DNA of 64,000 bases from Echinarachnius parma (Eukaryota; Echinodermata; Echinoidea; Clypeasteroida; Echinarachniidae), in assembly GCA_037951105.1 (NCBI GenBank), contig JBAMJV010007503.1:62001-126000 (forward strand), written 5' to 3'. The translations under genes and the position numbers were made by a program. The notes under the pieces were generated by a model. The model was not told the DNA's origin and did no database searches. It was given only the letters and a program-made list of their open reading frames with translations. This document shows, piece by piece, positions 31,570 through 41,012 of the stretch. How positions within the stretch are numbered: position 1 is the stretch's first letter; every line of letters begins with the position of its first letter.

Positions 31570-31965
31570 AAAGTTATCTGACCGAAGAAAAGATATCCTC
31601 ACCAAACCATAACACAATAGAAAACATTAGGAATAACACATATGGCTCTTCCATTTTTAAAAATGATTATCATTCTAAATAGTTTAAATAATTATGTAGT
31701 GAAAATCAATGTTTAATTATAAAAAAATATATGAGATATGGGCAAAGATATTAATGATATCACCTTATTGCAATAAATATACAAATAAGTGAATTAAAAA
31801 GAATTACAGTATTCTATTCACTTAACATGCGTGCAAATGTTCGCGTCCAAGATGGCGGGGGGGGGGGGGGGGGCATAATGCCCCTCCTTCTCTCCCCCCC
31901 CCCCCCCCCCTTCTCTCGCCGTACACAGACCTGACATATAGCCCGGCCTCAATATGGTTGAATTC
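31570..31965. mobile_element. Decayed copy of the 25901-26668 element
   Basis: acaatagaaaacattaggaa, tatgtagtgaaaatcaatgt, acatgcgtgcaaat and the G-run/cataatg/C-run hairpin (31857-31880) follow in the same order as in 26310-26640. It ends atagcccggcctcaatatgg. TTAA ends are not preserved. Confidence 0.65.
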
Positions 31966-33087
31966 CTTTATATGCACTGTTACTAAAATTTGTTTATATA
32001 CAGAATATTTTTTCTTCATGATAAACAATATGCACATAACATATTCAATCTTTCTATGTAGGTTTTTATTGTATATTGTATTCTTTAAAAATGTCACTTT
32101 CGTTTGTTTTCCCCGATGCTTTTATTCTATACAACTATAATTGTGTTAATGAATTAAACACATTATAATTCTTCTGATTTTTAAGTTTACACGATAAGAT
32201 TTGTATTGAATTCCACATAGTTTGAATAATTTCAAAGGTGCAATATGAATATGAATTTGATTATTAACATTACTATTATTATCATTATAAAAATGTCTAA
32301 ATTCGGCCTTGTTAGTTGTATTGTAACTTGTATTGTAGCTTAGGTTAGTTTATTATTGTATAATTGTTCATATAATGCTTCTGTTATACTTTTCATTTAA
32401 TATACAATTTCTAATCTATGGATTTTTGTTATGATTTTTAATTTGCAAATCAACCGAATTGCAATTCAATATCGAGGATCGAGCTCCGAAAAATAAAATT
32501 TGTATTAGGTGTTTTTGATTTATTAGTCATCAGAGCGTTGTATGTGTATACTGTATTGTATTTGGATTAGGGCGTAAATATTCCATTTGAGTGAACGGGA
32601 ACAATTCCTAATCAACAATAGGAACAGGCCTCAAGAGACGGCACGTGATTAGGTACATGTTTCACACGCATGCGTACACGCGCACTATGACGACACCTCG
32701 CCGGGAATTCCCCAGTGGAATTAACCCACCGTACTGGACCTGGGCCCCTGTATGCTGACGTGGCACTTGCCATGTAAACAATTTTCATATCATATCACAT
32801 ACAAATCAAAGTAGGTACGACACACTAGATAAGTGCAGTGCATGCATTGATGACATTGCCATCATAATATTCAGTTTCGTCAGACCAGCTAGGAACCTAG
32901 ACTTGTATGGCAGATAAAAGAGGTAAGTCTTCAAACAATTTGTATTGCCCATACAATTTCTCAATTCCCTTCTTGGCCTAATTTAAGATAAGTAAGTAGA
33001 TCTCCCATGATTGTGAAACGTTATCTTTTAGACTTTAAGTTGTGTTTGAGACTGTTGGACCGATACGGCCGAAAGAGAAACAGACTA
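31966..33087. other. Unannotated AT-rich sequence
   Basis: No gene and no recognised repeat. Confidence 0.45.
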
Positions 33088-33236
33088 GGGTCCCGTTGCA
33101 GAAAGAGATACAATCGACTGTAAGTTACGATTGATTGTAAGTCAGAAACTTTCTGCGTTTCAACCAATCTGATACGCGCATGTAGACCACATGATCTGAC
33201 TTACGATTAATTGTAACTTACAATCGATTGTATCTT
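33088..33236. mobile_element. Short foldback MITE, 'ccgttgcagaaagagataca' family
   Basis: Left arm gttgcagaaagagatacaat then taagttacgattgattgtaa; right arm ttacgattaattgtaactta then caatcgattgtatctt. Same family as 52261-52422 and, partly, 41656-41745. Confidence 0.8.
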
Positions 33237-33328
33237 TAAAAAAGACACCGAATGACACCCTATCAGGGGTGTCGTTTTTTTTTTACAAAGTAGAGGCGGT
33301 CAAAGGGCTTTAAAACAGTGGCCTAATA

Positions 33329-33809
33329 CAGGGTGGCCCAAAAAATCGGAACAGGGCACTTCCCAAAATATAGTAACAAAATGATTATGTTCATCGGATA
33401 GGGCGGTGTGTGTTGCATCATGACAGGTTCCCATTTTTGTCAATTTTTACCAATACAAGTCAGTGCCTGATAAATCGCATTTCCTGCCTGTAATAGGGTC
33501 GAACAACTATGCCCATTCTCTCGGCACACAGATGAATGCACACTTACAATGGCGCGCGCATTGCTCATTGTTCGATGGTATGGCGGGTAGCCAAGTGCGA
33601 TTCATCAGGTACTCACTTGGTAAAAAATGACAAAATGGGAATCTTATCATGGTGTCACTCACAGCGCCCTAAAACAAAAACTTCACAACCAAAATTACTG
33701 TTCTTGGTATAGTTTTTCATTTAAAAAGACACCCTATCCGACGAACATAACCATGTTGTTACTATATTTTGGGAAGTGCCCCGTTCCGGTTTTTGGGGGG
33801 GCCACCCTG
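33329..33809. mobile_element. Tc1/mariner-like foldback MITE with TA target
   Basis: TA-CAGGGTGGCCCAAAAAATCG...CCGGTTTTTGGGGGGGCCACCCTG-TA. The inverted ends extend about 85 bp (cttcccaaaatatagtaaca / tgttactatattttgggaag). The interior has no transposase. Confidence 0.88.
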
Positions 33810-33871
33810 TATAGGAGACACATCAGCCCATAAAGCTTGTTGATATTAACACTTATTAGCCGGGTCACATA

Positions 33872-34086
33872 ATATCACCGGATAGCGTAAACGGGTGCCC
33901 GATTAATATAATATTTGCGAAATCAAATTATCCGGAGGTGAAAGTCGTCTCCATTGCTTCATGCACAAAACATTCCGCCGGATAGAATAACGTACATCGA
34001 CTGACACGGAACGGACAAGAAACGCATACGAACGGATTTACAATGTAACTGTCCGTCTGGCACCCGTTTACGCTATCCGGCGATAT
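33872..34086. mobile_element. Foldback MITE with 28-bp inverted ends
   Basis: atatcaccggatagcgtaaa/cgggtgcc at the left and ggcacccg/tttacgctatccggcgatat at the right are inverted with one mismatch. The middle also has related words (atccggaggtgaa, cgccggatag). Confidence 0.8.
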
Positions 34087-34148
34087 AGGGATGCAACCAA
34101 TTTGAATCAATGTAAGTTTAAATTACGACCTTTGTAAAAAGGTTTTAA

Positions 34149-34385
34149 AGGGGACCACCAGGCAAAGAACAACACATTATTATATGTTTTGGTACCGTTT
34201 TGTGCTAATATAGATACCCAACATTTTGCAAAGGGTTGTGTAATTCATAAACAAAGCAATTAATTTCCACCACTTACGGAACCACTACTATTTCCTGGTT
34301 TCTACGGGCCAAACATTTGCGAGTGCGCCAATGCTATTCACGCGTACGTTCGTAGACAATAGAATCCCGGGCGATTCGTTCGCTC
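34149..34385. mobile_element. Partial TTAA-type element, AGGGGACCACCA end
   Basis: TTAA at 34145-34148 then AGGGGACCACCAGGCAAAGA. Its interior matches, inverted, the segment ending at 27712 (cacttacggaacca, tgcgccaat, cgtacg). The other end is not recognisable. Confidence 0.55.
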
Positions 34386-34838
34386 TGCACACATTAGTCT
34401 TCGCAATTCAGACCGCATGAACGCATGCTTTAGAATGGTGATGCGTTTTCCAATTATATATTTTTTTCTAGAAACATATTTTTGTGAACTTGTTGATGGA
34501 ATGGAATACTAAAGATGTTACCTTTCTTTAATAAGAATATTATTTTTGACTGGTGGGGGGAACCTCTTATTGCCCTGCCAGGGGTGTAGGGGGCGGAGCC
34601 CCCGGAAGCTTTTGGATGTTTACATTTTAGCACTCTCAACTCCGGGTCTCAACTGCTCAAGATGGGGTTTAAAAGGAATCTGCCCCCAGGATATATCTAC
34701 ATAGCGTCCATGACAATGTAGTAGCTAGGAGCCTTGCATATGATGTGTCCATGTGCTCCTGTTCTAGAACCCTTGGTTGGGGCTGGGGATTGAGCCCCCG
34801 GAAACTTGTTTGAACTCTCAAGCTGTGTGTTCCTATAA
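34386..34838. other. Unannotated sequence
   Basis: Contains gggggcggagcccccggaag (34589-34608), typical of dispersed GC-rich relics; no gene. Confidence 0.4.
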
Positions 34839-35604
34839 GGGCAATTCCACGGTAACGGAAGGACATTCAAATCAAATCAAATAATTCCAGGATCCTGCTT
34901 ATGATTCATCATTGTGAATAACATTTCTGAGACTCTTGGTGGGACACCTTTGATTTCCTATTTGTATTTTTTATTTTTTACATTACGTTTATTAGATATG
35001 GACACTAATGAGGCCGGTAACGGAAGGACGGCAAAATGGACATGGATTTTCAAGTTCTTTAGTTATGATCCAATCTCTGTGAAGTTTCAAATGCTATCAT
35101 GTTATATTGGCTCATAGTCCATTCCCTAATGTTCAAAGAGTATTACAACATTTATTTGAAAAAAAGATGTCTATTGGTATATTAATTACAAGAAGTTAAT
35201 TGCTTCACTGTTCGGTAACGGAAGGACAGTAACGGAAGGACAGAGTTTTTGATTAATTAAAAATATACTTTAGGGCTCTCAAAAAACTGAAATTTTAATG
35301 TGAACACATATTGTGATATCCAATCATCCAATTTGGTACCTTAAAACAGAAAAATAATAGAAAGGAATGCAAAAAATGAAGAAAATCTAGAAATAGGCAC
35401 TGTGTAGTCCCATGGGTATGGGTTCATGTATGGTGTCTATTTCTCCTATCAAGAAACGCCCACTATTTTTTTTTATCATGTAAACTGAAAGATATCATTA
35501 TGTGATCATAATTTATGAAAACATAATCCAGAAAAAATAAACAAGATCAGAAATAATCCTAATTTGATTTTTCCACTTTTGGCTCATTTGGCGTGGAATT
35601 GCCC
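34839..35604. mobile_element. Element with GGGCAATTCCAC ends and GGTAACGGAAGGAC repeats
   Basis: Left end GGGCAATTCCAC (34839-34850), right end GTGGAATTGCCC (35593-35604), each flanked by ATAA. The word ggtaacggaaggac recurs at about 34851, 35017, 35214 and 35229. No transposase. Confidence 0.65.
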
Positions 35605-36177
35605 ATAAGGGTAAAATATTGAACGCTTTGTGCATTTTGACGAACGATTTAGCAAGTATACAGTCGGTGTGATAGGGCCCCAGTAGAGGGTCCAGGAAAA
35701 GGAGCCACTGGGGATTATATAGGACTTTTGAAATTTCTTACTCTTTGTTTTCAACCAAATGACACATATATATACATTACATAAGCCAAACGACATGCCT
35801 GTCTCGACCAGAATAAACATGACCAATACACCTCCGCCTATGCGACTTCACAATTAGTTGTTTAATGATATTTTAATTTCCTCTGCGTTCAGCGCTTGTG
35901 GACAGATTTGAAAGATATGTTATTTTAGATAATGTTATTTTCTTTGTTGGTCATGTTGATGTTCTATAAACACATTTCGAAATTTGAGCTCCCGCAGTGG
36001 CAACATGCATTGTTATCTTTAACCATAGTAAAATAAGATTATACATTTTATGTTTGTCTTTTGCAATTGTATCCATTATTTGCACAGATTTCATTGCTGC
36101 GTGTAAAGATCATACTCGAAGAAGACATTTTCTGTACGAAAAACGGCGGACGCTATAGCCCGAATTAAACGGAAAAT
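35605..36177. other. Upstream region of the TRIM-like gene
   Basis: No repeat recognised. The 60 bases before the ATG (cgaaaaacggcggacgctat) are richer in CpG than the surroundings and may hold the promoter or 5' UTR. Confidence 0.4.
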
Positions 36178-37710
36178 ATGGCGTCCGAATTCCAAGAAAA
36201 CGCAGAAGCGTGCCAAGACTGTGGTAGTTCTACGCATCCAACATCGTCCTATGCAGTCGAAGAGAAGAGTAGGAAAAGACTCTGCATAGAATGTATGGAG
36301 AAGAACGGGAATGTTGTGCTTGACCCGGAACCAGATAGGTGGATGTGTGACCAACATGAAGACCAACCCATCACCCTCTTCTGCGTGACCTGCCAGACCA
36401 ACGCGTGCATCAAGTGCGTGCACTCGACGCATAAGTGTCATGAGTTTGAAGCCATCGAGACGGTGAAAGATGAATTGCCGAGAGCTAAACGTGAGACAAC
36501 ATCCGGAAGCTGCAGTGCAAACGCATGCGACTTCGACAAGTTAGCTGCGGAATGTGAAGCAGAGGTCGATCTGCACTTCGAGAAAATGCGAAAGATAGTG
36601 GAGAACACGTGTCGCGAAGCTAGGGACGCGGTCAGAGAGCGGCATCGACAGCGAAAGGAGCGGATAGACGCAGAAGTCAACGAGCGAAAGGAGCGGATAG
36701 ACGCAGAAGTCAACGAGCGAAAGGAGCGGATAGACGCAGAACTCAACGAGAGAATCAAGAGGTTGAACCACATCAGGGACAAGAGATTTGCGGAAGAAAA
36801 TGCTGAAGAGGAAGAAGAAGCTTCACTGATCGTGACGGAAAGATTAAAAACAACGGCGGAAATAATCGAGAAACACTTAGCTTACAAAAGTTGCTCGCGC
36901 TCCGTCGTCGAAGGCTTTAAGGAAGACTCGCAGGTCGACAACGATATCAAGCATCTGGCAGAGTGTCATGTTAGAAAGGTTAAACATGACATTGTCCATG
37001 CCGTTCTCTCCGTGGAAACATACCAAAATCCTTATCCTGTTCCGCCCCACATTTTCTCGCGCTACAAAGGCCCAGCAGATCACTCCCAACAACCAACCAG
37101 CACTCTTCTGCTTAAGATAATTTACAACATGTTCGTTGTAATACCTACCAGTTTGTATTTCTTAGTGCTTGACGTACTTGTCTTAGGTTCCATCTTTCAC
37201 ACTCTATATTCAGATTACCTCCCGTTAGGACCTATCGCAGATTATGATTATAGCAATTATGACACGATTTGTATTGTATTTGGCATGCTCATTTTTGCCT
37301 CTTTAATCATAATATGCATGCAAGGACTGTTCCGATTTTGCTGTGAAAGATGGGTTTGCTTTTTTGAGCTTATTTTAGAATTAAGTAAGCGTTTCGAGTC
37401 AGAACTGGGAGTCGTGGGCCAGGTAAGCAGTGCACTGGTAGCGACATGTGGCTATATCGTTAGCTGCAAAAGGAGCAGCGATATTGAACAAAGATTTAAA
37501 TTAAACATCTGTCGGGTGTCAATGATGATGCTCAGTAGACGGATAATGCAGTATTTGCATCGGTTTGTTTTTCGCTCATTTTTAATATATTTAACAAGCG
37601 ACTGGTTCTTTCGAGATATTAGGATTTGGACTGTTAAATACGAGCTTGTGAGCTTGATGCCAGGGTGGCGATTTCTTCATATGGTTGGGGGGGATGATCA
37701 GGGGGTTTGA
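36178..37710 (+). CDS. B-box / coiled-coil / two-TM protein, TRIM-like without RING
   Basis: An uninterrupted 510-codon frame starting aaaATGGCG. Residues 12-39 have two CxxC pairs (C12/C15, C36/C39), a degenerate B-box-1 or zinc-ribbon remnant. Residues 57-88 form a B-box-2: C57, H60, C69, C72, C77, C80, H85, H88. Residues ~120-260 are a charged coiled coil containing three 11-residue repeats (RKERIDAEVNE, residues 159-191). About 310-342 and 363-385 are hydrophobic membrane segments. This order is that of TRIM proteins, which are often ubiquitin ligases, but the RING is missing, so ligase activity is doubtful. A strong donor (CAG/gtaagc at 37423) follows residue 415, so the true protein may leave this frame there. 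The last residues and TGA come from a tandem repeat. Paralog identity is unknown. Confidence 0.75.
   Translation: MASEFQENAEACQDCGSSTHPTSSYAVEEKSRKRLCIECMEKNGNVVLDPEPDRWMCDQHEDQPITLFCVTCQTNACIKCVHSTHKCHEFEAIETVKDELPRAKRETTSGSCSANACDFDKLAAECEAEVDLHFEKMRKIVENTCREARDAVRERHRQRKERIDAEVNERKERIDAEVNERKERIDAELNERIKRLNHIRDKRFAEENAEEEEEASLIVTERLKTTAEIIEKHLAYKSCSRSVVEGFKEDSQVDNDIKHLAECHVRKVKHDIVHAVLSVETYQNPYPVPPHIFSRYKGPADHSQQPTSTLLLKIIYNMFVVIPTSLYFLVLDVLVLGSIFHTLYSDYLPLGPIADYDYSNYDTICIVFGMLIFASLIIICMQGLFRFCCERWVCFFELILELSKRFESELGVVGQVSSALVATCGYIVSCKRSSDIEQRFKLNICRVSMMMLSRRIMQYLHRFVFRSFLIYLTSDWFFRDIRIWTVKYELVSLMPGWRFLHMVGGDDQGV
36652..36750 (+). repeat. 33-bp x 3 in-frame coding tandem repeat
   Basis: Units 36652-36684, 36685-36717 and 36718-36750 encode RKERIDAEVNE twice identically and RKERIDAELNE once; the third differs by one base. 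It lengthens the coiled coil by whole 11-residue steps. Confidence 0.95.
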
Positions 37711-38105
37711 CCCAATGACGATGCGGAGCATCGTCCACGAGCCGCGAAGCTGCGAAATCCGAGCCGCGTAGCGGCGAGGCTATTTTTTTTGGCTATTTTG
37801 CTAAGGGGGGGGGGGGGTTTGACCCAATGAAGATGCGGAGCATCGTCCACGAGCCGCGTAGCGGCGAGGCGATTTTTTTTTGGGGGGTATTTTGCTAAGG
37901 GGGGGGGTTTGACCCAATGCAGATGCGGAGCATCGTCCACGAGCCGCGAAGCGGCGAGGCGATTTTTTTGTGGCTATTTTGCTAAGGGGGGGGTTTTGAC
38001 CAAATGACGATGCGGAGCATCGTCCACGAGCCGCGTAGCGGCGAGGCGATTTTTGGGGGGCTATTTTGCTAAGGGGGGGGGGGGGGTTTGACCCAATGAC
38101 GATAC
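37703..38105. repeat. ~90-bp GC-rich tandem repeat, about 4.3 units
   Basis: ggggtttgacccaatgacgatgcggagcat with cgtccacgagccgcgaagcg and cgaggcgattttttt repeats, with 'ttt' anchors at 37706, 37818, 37908, 37995 and 38087. Each unit holds two small palindromes (gatgcggagcatc, cgccgctacgcgg-type) and a variable G-run. It supplies the stop codon of the TRIM-like frame. Confidence 0.9.
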
Positions 38106-38126
38106 GGATACTGTGTGGGTCTGGAC

Positions 38127-38285
38127 ACAATGATGGCGTTTTTCTATGCACATCACATTTTCACTTGGCAGCCCAAGGGGGGGGGGGGGGGGGGGGTTAA
38201 ACCCATGATGGCGTTTGTCTATGCACATCACATTTTCACTTGGCAGCCCAAGGGGGGTTTAAACCCCCTAAACCCCCCCCCCCCC
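38127..38285. repeat. Two-copy ~80-bp direct repeat with long G and C runs
   Basis: atgatggcgtttttctatgc then acatcacattttcacttggc agcccaagg occurs at 38130 and 38205, each followed by a G-run; a C-run ends the block. Confidence 0.85.
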
Positions 38286-38680
38286 CCCCCCCCGTAGATC
38301 CGCGCCTGGGGGGGTGGGTGTGGGAGGGGGTGTCCCCCCTCCCACGGTAGGAAGCTTTTGCATTTTGGGGCTTGAAATTGTGTAATCTGGAGCATACCTA
38401 AGGCATCAATTTCACGTTTTATAAACTTGTTTCTGAGTTACCGTGTTATAGATAAACACAATTAATGAAATCAAGTTTGCAGAAAACCAAAGGGCGGATC
38501 GCACTTCTTGTTTTGCTTAGTTATGGTAGCCTCTTCCACAATTACATGCGCCAGTATACTTTTTTTTTTTTTTTTTACCCTCCCAAATATTGGGGGGGAT
38601 GATAATACAGGCCATCCCCCCCACCTCAAATATTGGGGGGGATATATCCCCCCCCATCCCCCCCGTGATCGACGCCCCTG
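38286..38680. other. G/C-tract-rich relic sequence
   Basis: cccgtagatccgcgcctggg and gatcgacgcccctg resemble ends of GC-tract elements; tattgggggggat is repeated at 38588 and 38630. No gene. Confidence 0.45.
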
Positions 38681-39111
38681 CTTGATACCCTTGGGTTATC
38701 ATGGCAGAAGTATTTCTCGGTGACAACCCTGCTATGGCACCCCATAATCCTGTGTTTAGTAGCATTTACAGATCGTCCGTGGTCCATATTGCTTGCGTAT
38801 GCTTTATTTTACCTGTCCTTTAGGTCTAGGCAACCGCTTGAAATAGCATTTGTTCGACTTTCCCATAGATTTCCCCCTGTACCACCAGAAATGCGGAAAA
38901 GTGATATTCTGTATTACATTGACGAGTTTCCAAACCACAGATCAGTGTATCGCTTTAACCTGACTGAAATTGCTTCTTCATGGAATCCACCTTCTATTTT
39001 CAAGGGTTTTTAGATGCGAGCTTTTGCACCTGTTACATTTTTTATGCTTGCAGTCCCTTGTACTTGATACCCTTGGGTTATCATGGCAGAAGTATTTCTC
39101 GGTGACAACCC
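38681..39111. repeat. Perfect 49-bp direct repeat bracketing 333 bp
   Basis: cttgatacccttgggttatc...ggtgacaaccc is identical at 38681-38729 and 39063-39111. The enclosed segment is open in one frame, but no domain was recognised. Confidence 0.9.
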
Positions 39112-39468
39112 AGGTAGCAAGCCAACGTTGGACCAACGTTGTAATCTTGCAACTCGTTGGATGTTGAAATTTGGTTGGATATCAACGTTGATCTAACGTT
39201 GGATTAACGTTGGCTTCTCGCAAATCCTTGGAAGTTGAAATCTGGTTGGATACCAACGTTGGTCTAACATTGGTCTAACGTTGGTCTAAAACTCGAAACC
39301 CATAATACGTTGTACAAACTTGTTGGATCAACCGTTGTACCAGCGTCATTTGGGCGTACACAAACATTATTGGTCCAACGTTGCCAGTCAACGTTGGAGC
39401 AACGTTGCGAGAGAAAAAAATGGCCAGCATTGGTCCAACGATGGACTAACGTTTGTTTGCTACCTGGG
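39109..39468. mobile_element. CCAACGTTGG-rich MITE with CCCAGGTAGCAA ends
   Basis: Left end CCCAGGTAGCAAGCCAACGT, right end TTTGCTACCTGGG. The interior repeats the self-complementary word CCAACGTTGG / GGTCCAACGTTG at more than ten places in both orientations. Confidence 0.85.
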
Positions 39469-40667
39469 TACAATGACTGAGTAAATTTCCCAGTAGAGGA
39501 ACAAGTTCCTTTGCTCCCCTTTATTAAATGAGTTGAGTTTAATTTTCAAACAAGAAACGTTACTAAAAAAAGCCGTATGATACACGGCTCTCAGCAAAGG
39601 GAGACGCCCTTATTTGTCTTTCAAGAGTTTCTGGATTTTCTGCGTTTTTATTATGACTTTTGCCTCAATTTTGTTAAATCAAAACGATGACAATGCCAGG
39701 GGCGTATCTACAGGGGGCATGGGGGCACATGCACCGCACTTATCAATGCTCCTCCCTTACCCCCTCCCAAAAATGCATGTATAATTAGAAACTAAATTGA
39801 GAAAGTGAATCGGCAATAATTAAGCCATTTTAAAGGTAAATTAATTGATTTTCAGATAACTATATACTAGTGAAGACTGTTTTGTTGTTGTTGCTTGTCA
39901 GTAAAAAACATCCCTTCTTGAAAATGTTTGCCCCCTCCCCCCAACCCCGTGCCCCTACTGGCAACCCCCTAGCTACGCCACATGTCAGCTAGGGGTAGAT
40001 TAAAAAAAATTAAAACACGCTATCTTTTAAATTCTATCCTTAGTCCCAAATTCCAGGTACATGATTAGTTTGTGTAATTGTATGATATTGATAATTCTGC
40101 AAAATAATATTTGTTTGTATTCTACCTGCGATTATTGATATTACAATTAAATTAATTAAAGTTACTGTTACGTATCAAGCTCATTATTCAACAATAACTT
40201 GTGTATGATTAAATTGATATCATTGTTTTAGTATTCTTCAAAATTATTATATCATACGAATATTCTTTACCTATATTTTGCATAGCATGTGATTGTTAAC
40301 CATTTAACTTGTATTACGCCTGCACACTCAGCAATTATATTATATTGATGTTACTGTGTTACATAGTTAGCCAAAATAATGACGATGTATATTTTTTACA
40401 TAGCTATTGATTGATAATTGATTTCCAAGCGTTGTTTTTTGAGCGGTTCCCTTCATTTGCACGGAGCAAATTGCATATTGGTTTTTTCCTTTTTTATAAT
40501 ACAATAATAACCGACAAATTTTGTTATAACATGGTTAGTTGTTCCTTTTAAAAGACGGTTATCAGTTGTACTTTGTTCTTTGCCATAGTATCTTCATATT
40601 GTATGAAATGCTTAATTTTATACCATATAATTCGATATTTTCTTTATGTTGGAAATTAAATGGTTAA
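39469..40667. other. Non-coding stretch with a GC-tract element relic
   Basis: 39697-39985 runs from CAGGGGCGTATCTACAGGGG to CCCCCTAGCTACGCCAC, hAT-like inverted ends; no clean target duplication is visible. The rest is AT-rich. Confidence 0.5.
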
Positions 40668-41012
40668 ATGGGAAGTTCAGTTTTGGTAGAGAGAGCGCTG
40701 CACATCACAATTTTTTTGGTGAGGTAATGGAAAACTGAGTGTCGAATTTGAGAAAACATGCAATTTCAATGGCAGAATAAACTTTATTTGGTAAAAAAAA
40801 TCGGTCAAGAAACGGCTGAAATACGGTATCAATAAATATATCCGATCTTATAATTAGTTAGTCTATTTTTTATGAAAAGTGGTTGAAACCAATGCCTTAT
40901 TTGAGAGCACCTTCTTGTGTTTTAATGGCGCTTTTTGAATGATAACAATGATAATGTTACTGTGCAGGTTTTGATTACTAAAGTTTAGCCTTACCAAAAC
41001 TGTATTACCCCT
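40668..41012. mobile_element. TTAA-type MITE, cagttttggta family
   Basis: TTAA at 40664-40667; left end ATGGGAAGTTCAGTTTTGGTA, right end ACCAAAACTGTATTACCCCT followed by TTGA (mutated TTAA). Related to 44834-45515. Confidence 0.65.

Noticed and set aside
36438..36782. 114-codon minus-strand frame with SLTSASIRSFR repeats
   Set aside because: Shadow of the 33-bp coding repeat of the TRIM-like gene on the other strand.
37801..38151. 116-codon minus-strand frame of PPLSKI/ARGRCSAS repeats
   Set aside because: Translation of the GC-rich tandem repeat; not a gene.
38720..39013. 97-codon frame between the 49-bp direct repeats
   Set aside because: Hydrophobic N-terminus but no family, no promoter or splice context; region is repeat debris.
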